The notes below the pieces were generated by a model. The model was given only the letters and a program-made list of their open reading frames with translations. It was not told the origin of the DNA and did not search any database. Positions 16,821 through 25,619 of a stretch of 64,000 nt of DNA are shown here, piece after piece (within the stretch, counting starts at the first letter, position 1; each line of letters starts with the position of its first letter). The position numbers and the translations under genes are program-made. This DNA comes from Tateyamaria omphalii. GTDB taxonomy: Bacteria; Pseudomonadota; Alphaproteobacteria; Rhodobacterales; Rhodobacteraceae. The stretch covers positions 5,477-69,476 of the forward strand of contig NZ_BMWT01000002.1 of assembly GCF_014651375.1 (NCBI RefSeq), read 5' to 3'.

Positions 16821-16854
16821 AAAAGGCCCCGGCGCGCAAGCACCGGGGCCTTTT
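16821..16854. terminator. Bidirectional intrinsic terminator downstream of the BCCT gene
   Basis: AAAAGGCCCCGG and CCGGGGCCTTTT form a perfect 12-bp inverted repeat around a 10-base loop. The A-run and T-run on either side make it usable on both strands. It serves the minus-strand BCCT transcript ending at 16876. Confidence 0.9.
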
Positions 16855-16875
16855 CAGAGTATGTATCAGACGGGT

Positions 16876-18570
16876 TTATTCGGCAGGCGACAGACCGTTG
16901 CCGGTAGCGCCCGGAATTTCCGAGTGCACCGCGGGCACGCCAGCCGCTTCACGGCGGCCGTCGTTGTAGATCGCCTTGATCAGCGCCAGGCACATCAACG
17001 CCATCACGATGGAGAATGGGAGCGCCCCGATCACCATGGCGGTCTGGATAGCTCCGGTCCCGCCCGAAATAAGCAGGCCCGCAACCACAAGGCCAAGGGC
17101 GGAGCCCCAGAACAAGATGTGCGGACGCGCCTTGGGACCTTCGTCACCAGCCGCATTGATGGTGTTCACGATCAGCACGGCAGAGTCCGCCGACGTCACG
17201 AGGAACGTCATCAGCAGAACCACGATCACAACCGCCATACCCCATGCGAGGAACTGTGCGATGGGCGCAAGCATGAACTCGGTCATGGCAAAGATCTTGT
17301 CGCCATTGGCCGCGTCCAGAATGACACCACCGGCATCACCGTTCAGTTCCAGATCGATGGCAGTGCCACCGGCCCATGAGAACCAGACAAAGCACATCAA
17401 CGACGGCACGATCATGGCGCCCAGCACGAATTCGCGTATCGTCCGACCACGCGAGATGCGTGCCAGGAACAGCCCCACGAAGGGTGCGAATGCGATCCAC
17501 CAGGCCCAGTAGAACACCGGCCACCAGCCCTGCCATTGCGCCAGCAGGAACGCTTCGGACCCTTCCACACCGTCAGAGGCATAGACATTGAAGCTGAGCC
17601 AAGGCAGCGCGATCAGGTAATCCCAGATGCCCACGAAGAAGGCTGCGGCACCAAAGAATGTCGCCCCGAACAGGATGAAGAAGCTGAGCAAGAAGATCGA
17701 CAATACCATGTTGATGTTGGACAGCCATTTGATGCCCTTGCCGACACCGGACAGCGCCGACAGGGTCGACGCGCCCATGATGACGAGCAACGCCACGATG
17801 ATACCAAGCGTGGTTGCAGAGCCTCCGTCTTCCATGAGACCACCAATCCCGATCCGGGTCAAACCGGCCACGAACTGTTCCACACCGAAGCCAAGCGTTT
17901 GCGCCACACCGAGGATCGTCGCCACAACGGCCACGATATCGATGAGGTTGCCAAGAAAGCCCGAAAGACTGGATCCAAAGAGCGGCGTCAGCGACGACCG
18001 GATCGTCAGCGGCAGACCGCGACGGTAGCTGAAGAATGCCAATGCAAGGCCCGCAATGGCATAGCAGGCCCAAGCGCCCAGCCCCCAGTGCAGGAATGAC
18101 CAAACATAAGCCTCACGCACGTTATCCTCACCCAGCGCGGTCGTGGCGCCCTGAATAACAGAGGGATTGTTTTTGAAGTGCGCCACTGGCTCAGCCACGG
18201 CCCAGGTCAACATGCCGACGCCAATACCGGCGCCAAACATCATCGAGAACCATGAGAAATTGCTGAACTCCGGCTTTTCGCCTGGCTGGCCCAGGTTCAA
18301 GCGTCCAGCGGTTGGCCAGAGGGCAAGCCCCAGGCAGACAAGCACAAAAAACGTCACGACCCAAATATACCAGGCGGCGAAGTTTTCCAGAATGACGCTG
18401 TTCCAGTCGCCGAGGATCGTGCCAGCCTCGGTTGGCCAGACGATACACCAGACGACGAGCATACTGATGATGATCTTACTGATCACTGCAACGTTGACAC
18501 TGAACCCTCGATAAAACCCCGAGTCGGCGGTTTTGATCGGTAGCTCCGTCAATGGAGGTTGAATTGACAT
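16876..18570 (-). CDS. BCCT family betaine/choline/DMSP-type transporter
   Basis: 564 aa from the ATG at 18570, which has AGGAAGG upstream; the longer in-frame extension is not BCCT-like. Twelve membrane helices are expected. MMFGAGIGVGM is the glycine-rich sodium/substrate stretch of TM3, and FYWAWWIAFAPFVGLFLARISRGRT is the Trp-rich TM8 aromatic box followed by the amphipathic loop. BCCT carriers take up glycine betaine, choline, carnitine or DMSP with Na+ or H+. It is divergent from a second BCCT gene at 19041, about 4 kb from dmdA. The substrate cannot be decided from sequence. Confidence 0.9.
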   Translation of the reverse strand: MSIQPPLTELPIKTADSGFYRGFSVNVAVISKIIISMLVVWCIVWPTEAGTILGDWNSVILENFAAWYIWVVTFFVLVCLGLALWPTAGRLNLGQPGEKPEFSNFSWFSMMFGAGIGVGMLTWAVAEPVAHFKNNPSVIQGATTALGEDNVREAYVWSFLHWGLGAWACYAIAGLALAFFSYRRGLPLTIRSSLTPLFGSSLSGFLGNLIDIVAVVATILGVAQTLGFGVEQFVAGLTRIGIGGLMEDGGSATTLGIIVALLVIMGASTLSALSGVGKGIKWLSNINMVLSIFLLSFFILFGATFFGAAAFFVGIWDYLIALPWLSFNVYASDGVEGSEAFLLAQWQGWWPVFYWAWWIAFAPFVGLFLARISRGRTIREFVLGAMIVPSLMCFVWFSWAGGTAIDLELNGDAGGVILDAANGDKIFAMTEFMLAPIAQFLAWGMAVVIVVLLMTFLVTSADSAVLIVNTINAAGDEGPKARPHILFWGSALGLVVAGLLISGGTGAIQTAMVIGALPFSIVMALMCLALIKAIYNDGRREAAGVPAVHSEIPGATGNGLSPAE

Positions 18571-19040
18571 GGTTACCTTCCTGTTGTCGTTTTTATGACA
18601 CGAGGAAAGCACGGGTAGAGACATAAACGAAGTGTTAATTACTACCGTACAGGTCGCATTAGACATCAGAACGCCGTTTTTGTTTCTGATATGAAAAAAG
18701 GCCGGGTGATTTTCAAAATCCGCGCGGAAAAACGGGCCATAAATGGCGGGTTCACCCTCCAAAAGCGTCTCAATTTTTGAGATTCGCTGCTCTAACGGTT
18801 CCCTGAGCGGTAAGGCATGGCAATGCCTGCTGGGCGCAAAGACCGCCAAAAAACGTCAAATCACCCCCGTTCGCTGTCGTTGAATCACCAGTATTCGACC
18901 TGAACCCTGTCACCCTAAATGCACGCAACACGAGAGGCGCAGACGAGGGAGTGTCGTTTTTGAACCACGCGAAATGATGATCCATTGCTGCTGAAACCAC
19001 GCAAGATGGCCGACCAACTCAGACACAGGGAGCCAAACTC
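18571..19040. promoter_or_regulatory. 470-base divergent control region between two BCCT genes
   Basis: No convincing gene lies here; the in-frame extensions of both transporters have no family similarity. The region holds both promoters and ribosome sites (AGGAAGG before 18570, GGGAG before 19041). A palindrome TCTCAA-TTT-TTGAGA lies at 18768-18782, near the middle, and is a candidate operator. Nothing else structured was seen. Confidence 0.5.
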
Positions 19041-20879
19041 ATGGCGATAAAGGAACCGTTTACGGACCTTGATATCAACAAACAGGATTCAGGGTTCTAC
19101 GAAGGCTACAGCCTTCCCATTGCACTCAAGTCCAAGGCGATCATGGTGGCCCTTGTCTTGTGGGCCATCATATTTCCGGTGAGCGCCAACGGCACGCTTG
19201 ATGATTGGAACTGGGCCTTGTTGCAGGGTTTCAACGCATTCTACATCATCTCTGTTGGTGCTTTTGCATTCTTTCTATTTGCGCTGGCTGCACTGCCCAC
19301 GGGCAAACGCAAGTTGGGAGATGCCGATACTGTCCCGGAGTTTTCCAACTTTTCGTGGTTTTCGATGATGTTTGGCGCGGGTCTCGGTGTTGGCCTGATG
19401 GTTTTTGCAACGGCGGAACCGCTTGGGCTGTGGGGGTCAAACCCGGTCATTGTTGCCGGTGGTGTCGCTGGAAATTCTCCTGAAGCCTTAACATCTGCCT
19501 ATCGCTACACATTCCTTCACTACGGTTTCCATGCCTGGGCGATCTACGTGGTGACGGGGCTGAGCCTTGCCTACTATGCCTACACTCGCAACATGCCCCT
19601 AACGATCCGCTCCGCGCTGACCCCTCTTCTGGGAAAAGTTGCGAATGGTATCGTTGGCCATATCGTTGACGTGCTTGGTGTCGTCGCAACGATCCTGGGC
19701 GTGTCTGTCACCATCGGTTACGGGGTAAGCCAGTTCGTTGATGGCGTGTATGCAGTGACTGGAATGGAATGGCTGATGGGTGTGAGCGAAGGCGATGCCC
19801 CACCAAAACCGTCCACCGTTGGCCTGCTGTCAGCGCTCGCGATCATCATGTTCTTGTCGATCTTGTCGGCGGTCTCAGGTGTCGGACGCGGGATCAAGTA
19901 TTTGTCCAACCTGAACCTTGTTCTGTCGATCATCCTGTTGATGACCTTTGTAATCTTCGGCAGTTTCCTGTTCGCCATGACAACCTATGGCACGGCGCTG
20001 GTGGACTATATTATCCAGTTCCTTCCGCTCAGCTTCGAGGCCTATAGCCCGCTGAGCCAAGATGCGTTTGCCAACAGCCTGCCGGAAGAAGCCGCACCGC
20101 TTGCAGCCGATCTGTACAGTGGAGCAACCAACGCGTGGGGGAGCCTTGAAGGGTTCACAGGCGGCCTTGAAGGTGCTGCGGCCTCTCTGCCGCCGGAAGT
20201 TCAGGCGGCTGCATACGATGCTGGCAGTCCGGGCAGACTGTTCGGCTGGCAATCAGGCTGGACCACATTTTACTGGGCCTGGTGGATCGCGTTCTCTCCC
20301 TTTGTGGGCCTGTTCCTGGCACGCATCTCGAAAGGTCGCACCATACGCGAGTTCATCCTGGGATGCGTGTTTGCGCCGGCACTGGTGTGCTTTGCATGGA
20401 TGACCATTCTTGGCGGCACGGCCATTGATTTGGAACTGCAAGGCGTTGCCGAGGGCGCCATCGTCGGGGCATCGAACACCAACAAGCTGTTTGTCACCCT
20501 GAGCTACATGATCGAAGGCGGGTTCCTGTCGGCCATCACCATCATGTGCGTGGTGCTGATCATGACCTTCCTGGTGACATCGGCAGACTCGGGTATCCTG
20601 GTCATGAATACCATTATGTCCGGCGGCGAACAGGAAACGGGCATCAAGCACAGGATCATCTGGGGCCTGATTATGACCGGGGTGATTGGTGGCTTGATCA
20701 TCGCGGGCGCATCCGGGCGCGGAGGTGATCCGCTGGCATCCCTACAGGATGCGATGATCATCGGCGCCCTGCCCTTCACTATCGTGATGGTCCTGATGAT
20801 GGTGTCTCTGGTCAAAGCGCTGATCAATGACAGCCGCCGCACCAAGGCCGGTGATGTGGTTGGTCAACCGGCAGAATAG
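19041..20879 (+). CDS. BCCT family transporter, long form
   Basis: 612 aa. It opens with DLDINKQDSGFYEGYSLPIA, parallel to the start of the neighbouring BCCT (IKTADSGFYRGFSVNVA), so the two are paralogues. MMFGAGLGVGLMVFATAEPL and FYWAWWIAFSPFVGLFLARISKGRT are the family signatures. It differs by an insertion of about 60 residues near 335-400 (acidic/Ala-rich, SLPEEAAPLAADLYSG...), probably an extended periplasmic loop before TM8. It probably imports a quaternary ammonium or sulfonium compound. It faces the HIT gene across a terminator hairpin. Confidence 0.9.
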   Translation: MAIKEPFTDLDINKQDSGFYEGYSLPIALKSKAIMVALVLWAIIFPVSANGTLDDWNWALLQGFNAFYIISVGAFAFFLFALAALPTGKRKLGDADTVPEFSNFSWFSMMFGAGLGVGLMVFATAEPLGLWGSNPVIVAGGVAGNSPEALTSAYRYTFLHYGFHAWAIYVVTGLSLAYYAYTRNMPLTIRSALTPLLGKVANGIVGHIVDVLGVVATILGVSVTIGYGVSQFVDGVYAVTGMEWLMGVSEGDAPPKPSTVGLLSALAIIMFLSILSAVSGVGRGIKYLSNLNLVLSIILLMTFVIFGSFLFAMTTYGTALVDYIIQFLPLSFEAYSPLSQDAFANSLPEEAAPLAADLYSGATNAWGSLEGFTGGLEGAAASLPPEVQAAAYDAGSPGRLFGWQSGWTTFYWAWWIAFSPFVGLFLARISKGRTIREFILGCVFAPALVCFAWMTILGGTAIDLELQGVAEGAIVGASNTNKLFVTLSYMIEGGFLSAITIMCVVLIMTFLVTSADSGILVMNTIMSGGEQETGIKHRIIWGLIMTGVIGGLIIAGASGRGGDPLASLQDAMIIGALPFTIVMVLMMVSLVKALINDSRRTKAGDVVGQPAE

Positions 20880-20895
20880 CGGTTCAGAAACGGCA

Positions 20896-20921
20896 AAGGG
20901 GCATCCACAGTGGTGCCCCTT
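20896..20921. terminator. Hairpin between convergent BCCT and HIT genes
   Basis: AAGGGGCA and TGCCCCTT form a perfect 8-bp stem with a 10-base loop, 17 bases after the BCCT stop codon. There is a short A/T flank on each side, and its position between convergent genes suggests a shared terminator. Confidence 0.7.
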
Positions 20922-20941
20922 ATGTCATTCGTTTCGCGCAA

Positions 20942-21358
20942 TCAAAGCGCCGCAGCGATCTTCTCGGCATGGCCTTTGATCACATCCATATCGCCCATCT
21001 TGCCCGGTGGGCGCATGGACACACCGTCGTGCCGGGGATGGATGTGGAAATGCAGATGAAACACCTCCTGACCGCCCGCGGTTTCGTTGAACTGCTGGAG
21101 GGTGATACCTTCGGCCTCAAACGCAGTTTTAGCTGCATTTGCAACCTTTTTGACTGTCGACATGACCGCAGCCAATTGAGCATCGCTGGCATCTAGAACA
21201 TTGCGGCAGGGTCTCTTAGGGATCACCAGGCAATGCCCGTCCGTCCGCGGCATGATATCCATGAAGCACAAGGTTTCGTCGTCTTCATAGACTTTGAAGC
21301 ACGGGATTTCACCCCGCAGGATCTTGGCAAAGATGTTCTGGTCGTCATAGGCGGGCAT
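20942..21358 (-). CDS. HIT family (histidine triad) nucleotide hydrolase
   Basis: 138 aa. The C-terminal VFHLHFHIHPRHDG contains the HxHxHxx triad, and the N-terminal half has FAKILRGEIPCFKVYEDD and FMDIMPRTDGHCLVIPKR, typical of the HINT branch. It hydrolyses nucleoside phosphoramidates or dinucleotides in the cytoplasm. It is read toward the BCCT gene, 40 bases after acuI. Housekeeping role likely; co-transcription with acuI is possible because both run the same way. Confidence 0.93.
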   Translation of the reverse strand: MPAYDDQNIFAKILRGEIPCFKVYEDDETLCFMDIMPRTDGHCLVIPKRPCRNVLDASDAQLAAVMSTVKKVANAAKTAFEAEGITLQQFNETAGGQEVFHLHFHIHPRHDGVSMRPPGKMGDMDVIKGHAEKIAAAL

Positions 21359-21398
21359 GCGGGTCTCCGAATGGTGGTCGAAGACCCGTTTAGACCGA

Positions 21399-22385
21399 TC
21401 AGGTGTTCACGTCGACCACGACGCGACCCTTGACCTGGCCCTTGAGAATGTCTGCCCCCAATTTCGGCAGATCGGACAGGGTCGCGGGCTGCACCATGGC
21501 CTCCAACTTGTCCATGGGCAGATCTTGGGCGATGCGGTTCCAGGCACGGACGCGGTTTTCGTAGGGTTGCATGACACTGTCGATGCCAAGAAGGTTCACG
21601 CCGCGCAGCAGGAACGGAATGACCGTCGCAGGCAAGGCTGCACCACCCGCCAACCCTACGGCAGCAACAGAGGCGCCGTACTCCATCTGTCCCAATACGC
21701 GGGCCAGCATGGCGCCGCCCACAGCATCCACGCATCCGCCCCAGGTTTCCCCCTCAAGCGGGCGCTTGGTGGTTTCATTGATCTCTTCGCGGGCCACGAT
21801 CTGGTTGGCGCCGAGCGCGGTCAGATAGTCGGCCGTTTCGGGCCGCCCCGTAACGCCCGCAACCGTATGACCAAGATTGGCCAGAATGGCAGTGGCAACA
21901 GAGCCAACTCCACCCGCAGCACCGGTGACCAACACCGGACCGCTCTTGATCCCTTGGTCTTCCAGCGCCATCACTGCCAGCATAGCGGTAAAGCCCGCAG
22001 TCCCCACGGCCATGGCCTGCCGCGTATCAAGACCGTCCGGCAGCGGTACCAGCCAATCTGCCTTGACCCGCGCCTTCTGTGAATAGCCGCCCCAGTGCGC
22101 CTCACCCACACGCCAGCCGGTTAGCAAAACCTTGTCTCCGGGCTTGTAGCGGTCATCGTCGGACGCCTCGACCGTCCCGGCAAAGTCAATGCCCGGCACA
22201 TGCGGATATTTGCGGACCAGCCCGCCGCCCGGGCCGATGCAAAGACCGTCCTTATAGTTCACCGTCGAATATTCAACCGCCACGGTAACCTCGGCCTGTG
22301 GCAGATCATCAAGCGACAGCTCGGTCACCGCTGCAGAGGTCTTGCCGCTGTCTTCATCCTTGTTGACCACCAGTGCATTGAACAT
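21399..22385 (-). CDS. acuI: Acrylyl-CoA reductase (AcuI), MDR superfamily
   Basis: 328 aa from the ATG at 22385, which has GGAG 6 bases upstream. Medium-chain reductase fold: EYSTVNYKDGLCIGPGG near residue 38, HVPGIDFAGTV near 63, the NADPH loop VTGAAGGVGSVA near 150, and no zinc-ligand pattern, as in the YhdH/AcuI group. AcuI reduces acrylyl-CoA to propionyl-CoA, protecting cells from acrylate formed during DMSP breakdown. In Ruegeria pomeroyi acuI lies directly downstream of dmdA in one transcript; here it also follows dmdA, 84 bases after it. That context makes AcuI more likely than a generic YhdH quinone reductase. Confidence 0.88.
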   Translation of the reverse strand: MFNALVVNKDEDSGKTSAAVTELSLDDLPQAEVTVAVEYSTVNYKDGLCIGPGGGLVRKYPHVPGIDFAGTVEASDDDRYKPGDKVLLTGWRVGEAHWGGYSQKARVKADWLVPLPDGLDTRQAMAVGTAGFTAMLAVMALEDQGIKSGPVLVTGAAGGVGSVATAILANLGHTVAGVTGRPETADYLTALGANQIVAREEINETTKRPLEGETWGGCVDAVGGAMLARVLGQMEYGASVAAVGLAGGAALPATVIPFLLRGVNLLGIDSVMQPYENRVRAWNRIAQDLPMDKLEAMVQPATLSDLPKLGADILKGQVKGRVVVDVNT

Positions 22386-22427
22386 ATCGCTCTCCATCTC
22401 GCGAAGGGATCGCCCCTTCCCTGTTTC

Positions 22428-22462
22428 AAAAAAATCCCTGGGTCCGGGGCAGCGCCCCGGTC
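22428..22462 (-). repeat. GGGGCGCTGCCCC hairpin element with T-run between dmdA and acuI
   Basis: On the minus strand CCGGGGC-GCT-GCCCCGG forms a 7-bp stem, then ACCCAGGGA and a run of seven T. This has the form of an intrinsic terminator inside the dmdA-acuI transcript. A related element lies at 57845-57896. The form (GGGGCGCTGCCCC followed by CCC.GG and a T-rich tail) recalls a repeat I remember as common in Rhodobacterales intergenic regions. Confidence 0.65.
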
Positions 22463-22469
22463 CAATGGT

Positions 22470-23573
22470 TCAAATCCAGAACGCCTCTTGCACTGTGGCG
22501 CGGCGCATACCGTCAAGCGTGTCGACTTCCAGTTCGGTTCCCGCATCCCAATGGGTCATCCGCACCATACCAATGGCAACATTGGTCTTGAAGTCTGGGG
22601 ACCACGCTGCGGATGTGATCTGTCCAACGCGCTTACCACCGGCAAAGAGCGGCCAGGGCCGATCGCATGTCGGAACTGCGTCGCCATGGATCGAAATGGG
22701 TCGGATCTGTTGCACTGGCCCTTCCTTGGCAACGCGCAACAACGCGTCGCGACCAATACATCCAATGGCTGTTTGCGTATCACAAAACCGGCCCAACCCA
22801 CATTCATGGGGCGTGTTGTCGTCCGTCATGTCGTTGCCGTAGCTCAGCAATCCCCCCTCGATCCGCTCGATCCCGTTGGGGCATCCGGCGCGGACCTCCA
22901 AGTCCTGGCCCGCATCAAAAAGAGCGTTCCACAGCGGCATCCCCTGCGTGCTGTCTGGCACATAAATCTCGAAACCGCCCTGCTTGGAATAGCCCGAACG
23001 TGCGATGGCAAGGTCACAGCCTTCGAACTGGAACATGTCAAAGCGGAAAAAGCGAATGTCGCGGACGCGTTCACCGAACACACGCTCCATCAGTTGATCG
23101 GCCTTGGGCCCCTGTATCGCGAGGGGTGAGACATCAGGCTCATCCACCAGCACATCAAGCCGGTATCCGTTAGCAATACCTTTGACCCACAAGAGCAGAT
23201 CCGAGTCCGCAATGGAAATCCACCAGCGATCTTCGCTTAGCTTAACCGCCACCGGGTCATTCAACATGCCGCCCGTCTCGTCCACTATTGGCACGTAATA
23301 GCATTGTCCCGGCAACATCCGACGCAGGTCTCGCGGTGTCAGCATCTGCATCAACCGACCTGCATCCGGGCCGCGCAATTCGACCTGCCGTTCAACGGAC
23401 ACGTCCCAGACCTGCACATGGTCCTTAAGGTGACGGTAATCTGCATCCACACTTTCGAACACAGTGGGCAGAAGCATGCGGTTGTAGATTGTGTAAGCTT
23501 TCACGCCTGCTGCCTCGACACCGTCGGAAAACGGCGTGCGGCGCAGGCGGCGCGATGGAGAGATAACGGCCAT
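22470..23573 (-). CDS. dmdA: Dimethylsulfoniopropionate demethylase (DmdA)
   Basis: 367 aa, the usual DmdA length. It belongs to the GcvT/aminomethyltransferase fold and shows the DmdA pattern: N-terminal SRRLRRTPFSDGVEAAGVKA, QCYYVPIVDETGGMLNDPVAVKL, DIRFFRFDMFQFEG, ARSGYSKQGGFEIYV, and ERIEGGLLSYGNDMTDDNTP. The enzyme transfers a methyl group from DMSP to tetrahydrofolate, giving methylmercaptopropionate, the first step toward methanethiol. acuI follows it, and an SBP56 methanethiol oxidase is encoded 3 kb away. Its start shares one base with the DinB-gene stop (TGATG). A DmdA-like GcvT paralogue without DMSP activity remains possible. Confidence 0.85.
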   Translation of the reverse strand: MAVISPSRRLRRTPFSDGVEAAGVKAYTIYNRMLLPTVFESVDADYRHLKDHVQVWDVSVERQVELRGPDAGRLMQMLTPRDLRRMLPGQCYYVPIVDETGGMLNDPVAVKLSEDRWWISIADSDLLLWVKGIANGYRLDVLVDEPDVSPLAIQGPKADQLMERVFGERVRDIRFFRFDMFQFEGCDLAIARSGYSKQGGFEIYVPDSTQGMPLWNALFDAGQDLEVRAGCPNGIERIEGGLLSYGNDMTDDNTPHECGLGRFCDTQTAIGCIGRDALLRVAKEGPVQQIRPISIHGDAVPTCDRPWPLFAGGKRVGQITSAAWSPDFKTNVAIGMVRMTHWDAGTELEVDTLDGMRRATVQEAFWI

Positions 23574-24082
23574 CAGTCGTCCTCGGGCATAAAGACAATA
23601 TCGGTGACCGGAGCGGACAATCCTGCGGCGGTCATCATGGCGTGGACCTGACCCCGGTGGTGGGCCTGGTGCGTGAATAGATGCGTGACGCAGACTTCAA
23701 ACGGCGCATGAAAGTCCCTCTTCAACATCCCAGAATACCAAGATAAATCACCCTTGAGTGCGATCGTATCCAGATCATCAGCCCAAAGCCGAATCGTGCC
23801 GTCCATGCGGAACCGTTCGGCGGTCCAAACGGCAAAAGTCGGTGTGAAGTCCTTGTGATCTTCTGCAGGAACGCGTGGTGCCGGAATCTTTGGGTCAAGC
23901 CGGCTCATCCACATCGCGTCGCCCCACAAGATGTGGTTCAACGTCGCCATGATCGAGCCGAAAAAGGCACCTCGATCCTTGCGCAGCTCAACGTCTGGAA
24001 CGCCGGTCAGCATCTCGGTCAATTGCCGGTTCTGCCAGGCGTTGTAACGGGCCATGATGCGCACATAACCCGCTTCGATCAT
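23573..24082 (-). CDS. DinB-family metal-binding protein
   Basis: 169 aa from the ATG at 24082, which overlaps the DUF1326 stop by 4 bases. Four-helix DinB/YfiT fold: H50 in TLNHILWGD and H138/H142 in FTHQAHHRGQ supply the metal-binding His triad, and RYNAWQN near residue 12 is the family start. Such proteins are often thiol-dependent transferases or hydrolases using bacillithiol or similar. It sits between DUF1326 and dmdA in a run of overlapping genes, so it may act on a sulfur intermediate or formaldehyde adduct; this is inference only. Confidence 0.85.
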   Translation of the reverse strand: MIEAGYVRIMARYNAWQNRQLTEMLTGVPDVELRKDRGAFFGSIMATLNHILWGDAMWMSRLDPKIPAPRVPAEDHKDFTPTFAVWTAERFRMDGTIRLWADDLDTIALKGDLSWYSGMLKRDFHAPFEVCVTHLFTHQAHHRGQVHAMMTAAGLSAPVTDIVFMPEDD

Positions 24083-24786
24083 GGTTTGGGGCCTTTCCAA
24101 TCAATGGGGCAGATCTCGGCCGACTTGCCGCCGAAATCCCAGATGCGACCATAGTCGCGCACTTTGGATTTCACACCGCGCGCCGCAATGATGTCAGGGC
24201 CCATCCAGTATTTCGAGTTCGAGATCATCACCGGATGATCGGGTGACTTGCCGTCCAGCATCTCGATCTCACCCTGGATTTTGCGCCCGATATAGAGGCC
24301 GCGTTTCTTGCCCTCGCGCACGATTTCGACCTTTTCGCGCTCGGCGCCCACGATGTCGCTGACCAGCATGGTGAAGAGACCCGTTGTGCCACCGGCAGCG
24401 CCCGAGAAGATTTGCAGGATGCCGTTGTACGCTTTGCCGCTGGCCCGCTCGTCCACATAGGCCGCAACGCGCCAGCCGCCCTCGCCCATGCGGCCCGGAA
24501 TGTCGACCATCAGGCCCACGTTCAGGCCCGACAGGTCTTCGCCCTCATAGTGGCCCTCATCAATCGCGATGGCCATCCATGCGTGGCAATGCCCTTCTGT
24601 GGGCGGATGGGCGCCAAGTGAGACCACACAAGGACAGAACACTTCGCACGAGCAGTTCAGGAATAGCTCGCCCTTGATGGCCCACTCCGTAGGCGACATT
24701 TGGCGTCGGCCGGGGTTCGGCATCCGGCTGTCGATCCGTTGGCTGATGGGCAGCCTATCGGCGTCGGGACGTTTCTTCACGGCCAT
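24079..24786 (-). CDS. DUF1326 Cys/His-rich protein
   Basis: 235 aa from the ATG at 24786, which has an AGGAGGT ribosome site inside the end of the DUF2182 gene. The N-terminal part holds a dense Cys/His cluster (C45, C47, C51, C53, H60, H66, C67, H68 in NCSCEVFCPCVV...GHCHAW), and the remainder is a predicted beta-rich domain. No signal peptide is seen. DUF1326 proteins are commonly encoded next to DUF2182 membrane proteins, as here (1-base gap). The residues fit soft-metal (Cu or Zn) binding; function unproven. Confidence 0.85.
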   Translation of the reverse strand: MAVKKRPDADRLPISQRIDSRMPNPGRRQMSPTEWAIKGELFLNCSCEVFCPCVVSLGAHPPTEGHCHAWMAIAIDEGHYEGEDLSGLNVGLMVDIPGRMGEGGWRVAAYVDERASGKAYNGILQIFSGAAGGTTGLFTMLVSDIVGAEREKVEIVREGKKRGLYIGRKIQGEIEMLDGKSPDHPVMISNSKYWMGPDIIAARGVKSKVRDYGRIWDFGGKSAEICPIDWKGPKP

Positions 24787-24787
24787 C

Positions 24788-25576
24788 TTAACCTCCTGAG
24801 ACAAAGGGATATGCGAGCACGCCAATGCCACCCAGCACAAGCAGAACCCCCATGGGTTTTGTAACAACATGCCCGATCTGGGGCAGTTTTTCGATCACCA
24901 TAAACAGCGTGGCGAGGCCCATCCAAAGCAAGCTCATCACGCCGCCGACAAAGCCAAGAGCCATAAAGCCCCAACAGCAGCCCACGCAAAATGCGCCGAG
25001 GCCGAGGCCCATACGCAGCCCGCCCCTAAAGCCGGTGCGCCAGTGTCCAAGAAAATACGTCATCGGGCTATGGCATACGCCATGGCAGATTTCCTTCGCT
25101 CGGGTGAATTGGAACAGACCAACGACCAGCAACAGCAGGCCCGCAAATGTGGTGGTCTTGGATATGCCAAGCATGTCGATGACGCCGCCAAAAAGCAAGG
25201 CCAGTTGTACTGCCGTGATGAGCGCAGCGAAAGCCACCCACACAATGGAGTATCCTGCGATCACGCCCAGCCACCCTGCCCGCGTCCCATCCGCGGAAAC
25301 CATCAAGTCCTCGTAACTGCGCAAAGTCGGTACGAGCGTCGGCAACATCATCGCCGCCATCATGATGGCCCACATCGCGAACAGCGGACCAAAGTTTGCC
25401 ATCGGCATATACATGGGCATACGCGGGTCCATCGCGGCCATGCGCGCACCCATCTCGCCCGGACGCCCGATCAGGTCGAGGTCCATATCCATCGACATGG
25501 AATACATGACCCACCATGACACCAGGATGGCCCCAAAGAACCCCAGCCAGAGCGTTGATCTGACGAGATGCGGCAT
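24788..25576 (-). CDS. DUF2182 predicted metal-binding integral membrane protein
   Basis: 262 aa with about six or seven membrane helices. Residues 24-59, between the first two helices, contain 11 methionines with MSMDMD and DPRMPMYMPMA, and MM pairs continue at 72-77 (IMMAAMM). A second conserved block FTRAKEICHGVCHSPMTYFLGHW has Cys and His. Met-rich extracytoplasmic loops are a feature of Cu(I) transporters. It is first in a minus-strand run (DUF2182, DUF1326, DinB, dmdA, acuI) whose promoter faces the mtoX arm. MtoX enzymes are reported as copper dependent, so copper handling is a testable guess. Confidence 0.88.
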   Translation of the reverse strand: MPHLVRSTLWLGFFGAILVSWWVMYSMSMDMDLDLIGRPGEMGARMAAMDPRMPMYMPMANFGPLFAMWAIMMAAMMLPTLVPTLRSYEDLMVSADGTRAGWLGVIAGYSIVWVAFAALITAVQLALLFGGVIDMLGISKTTTFAGLLLLVVGLFQFTRAKEICHGVCHSPMTYFLGHWRTGFRGGLRMGLGLGAFCVGCCWGFMALGFVGGVMSLLWMGLATLFMVIEKLPQIGHVVTKPMGVLLVLGGIGVLAYPFVSGG

Positions 25577-25619
25577 GTGTCCTCCCCGACAGCGCGCGAC
25601 TCAATACTTGCCAGATTAA

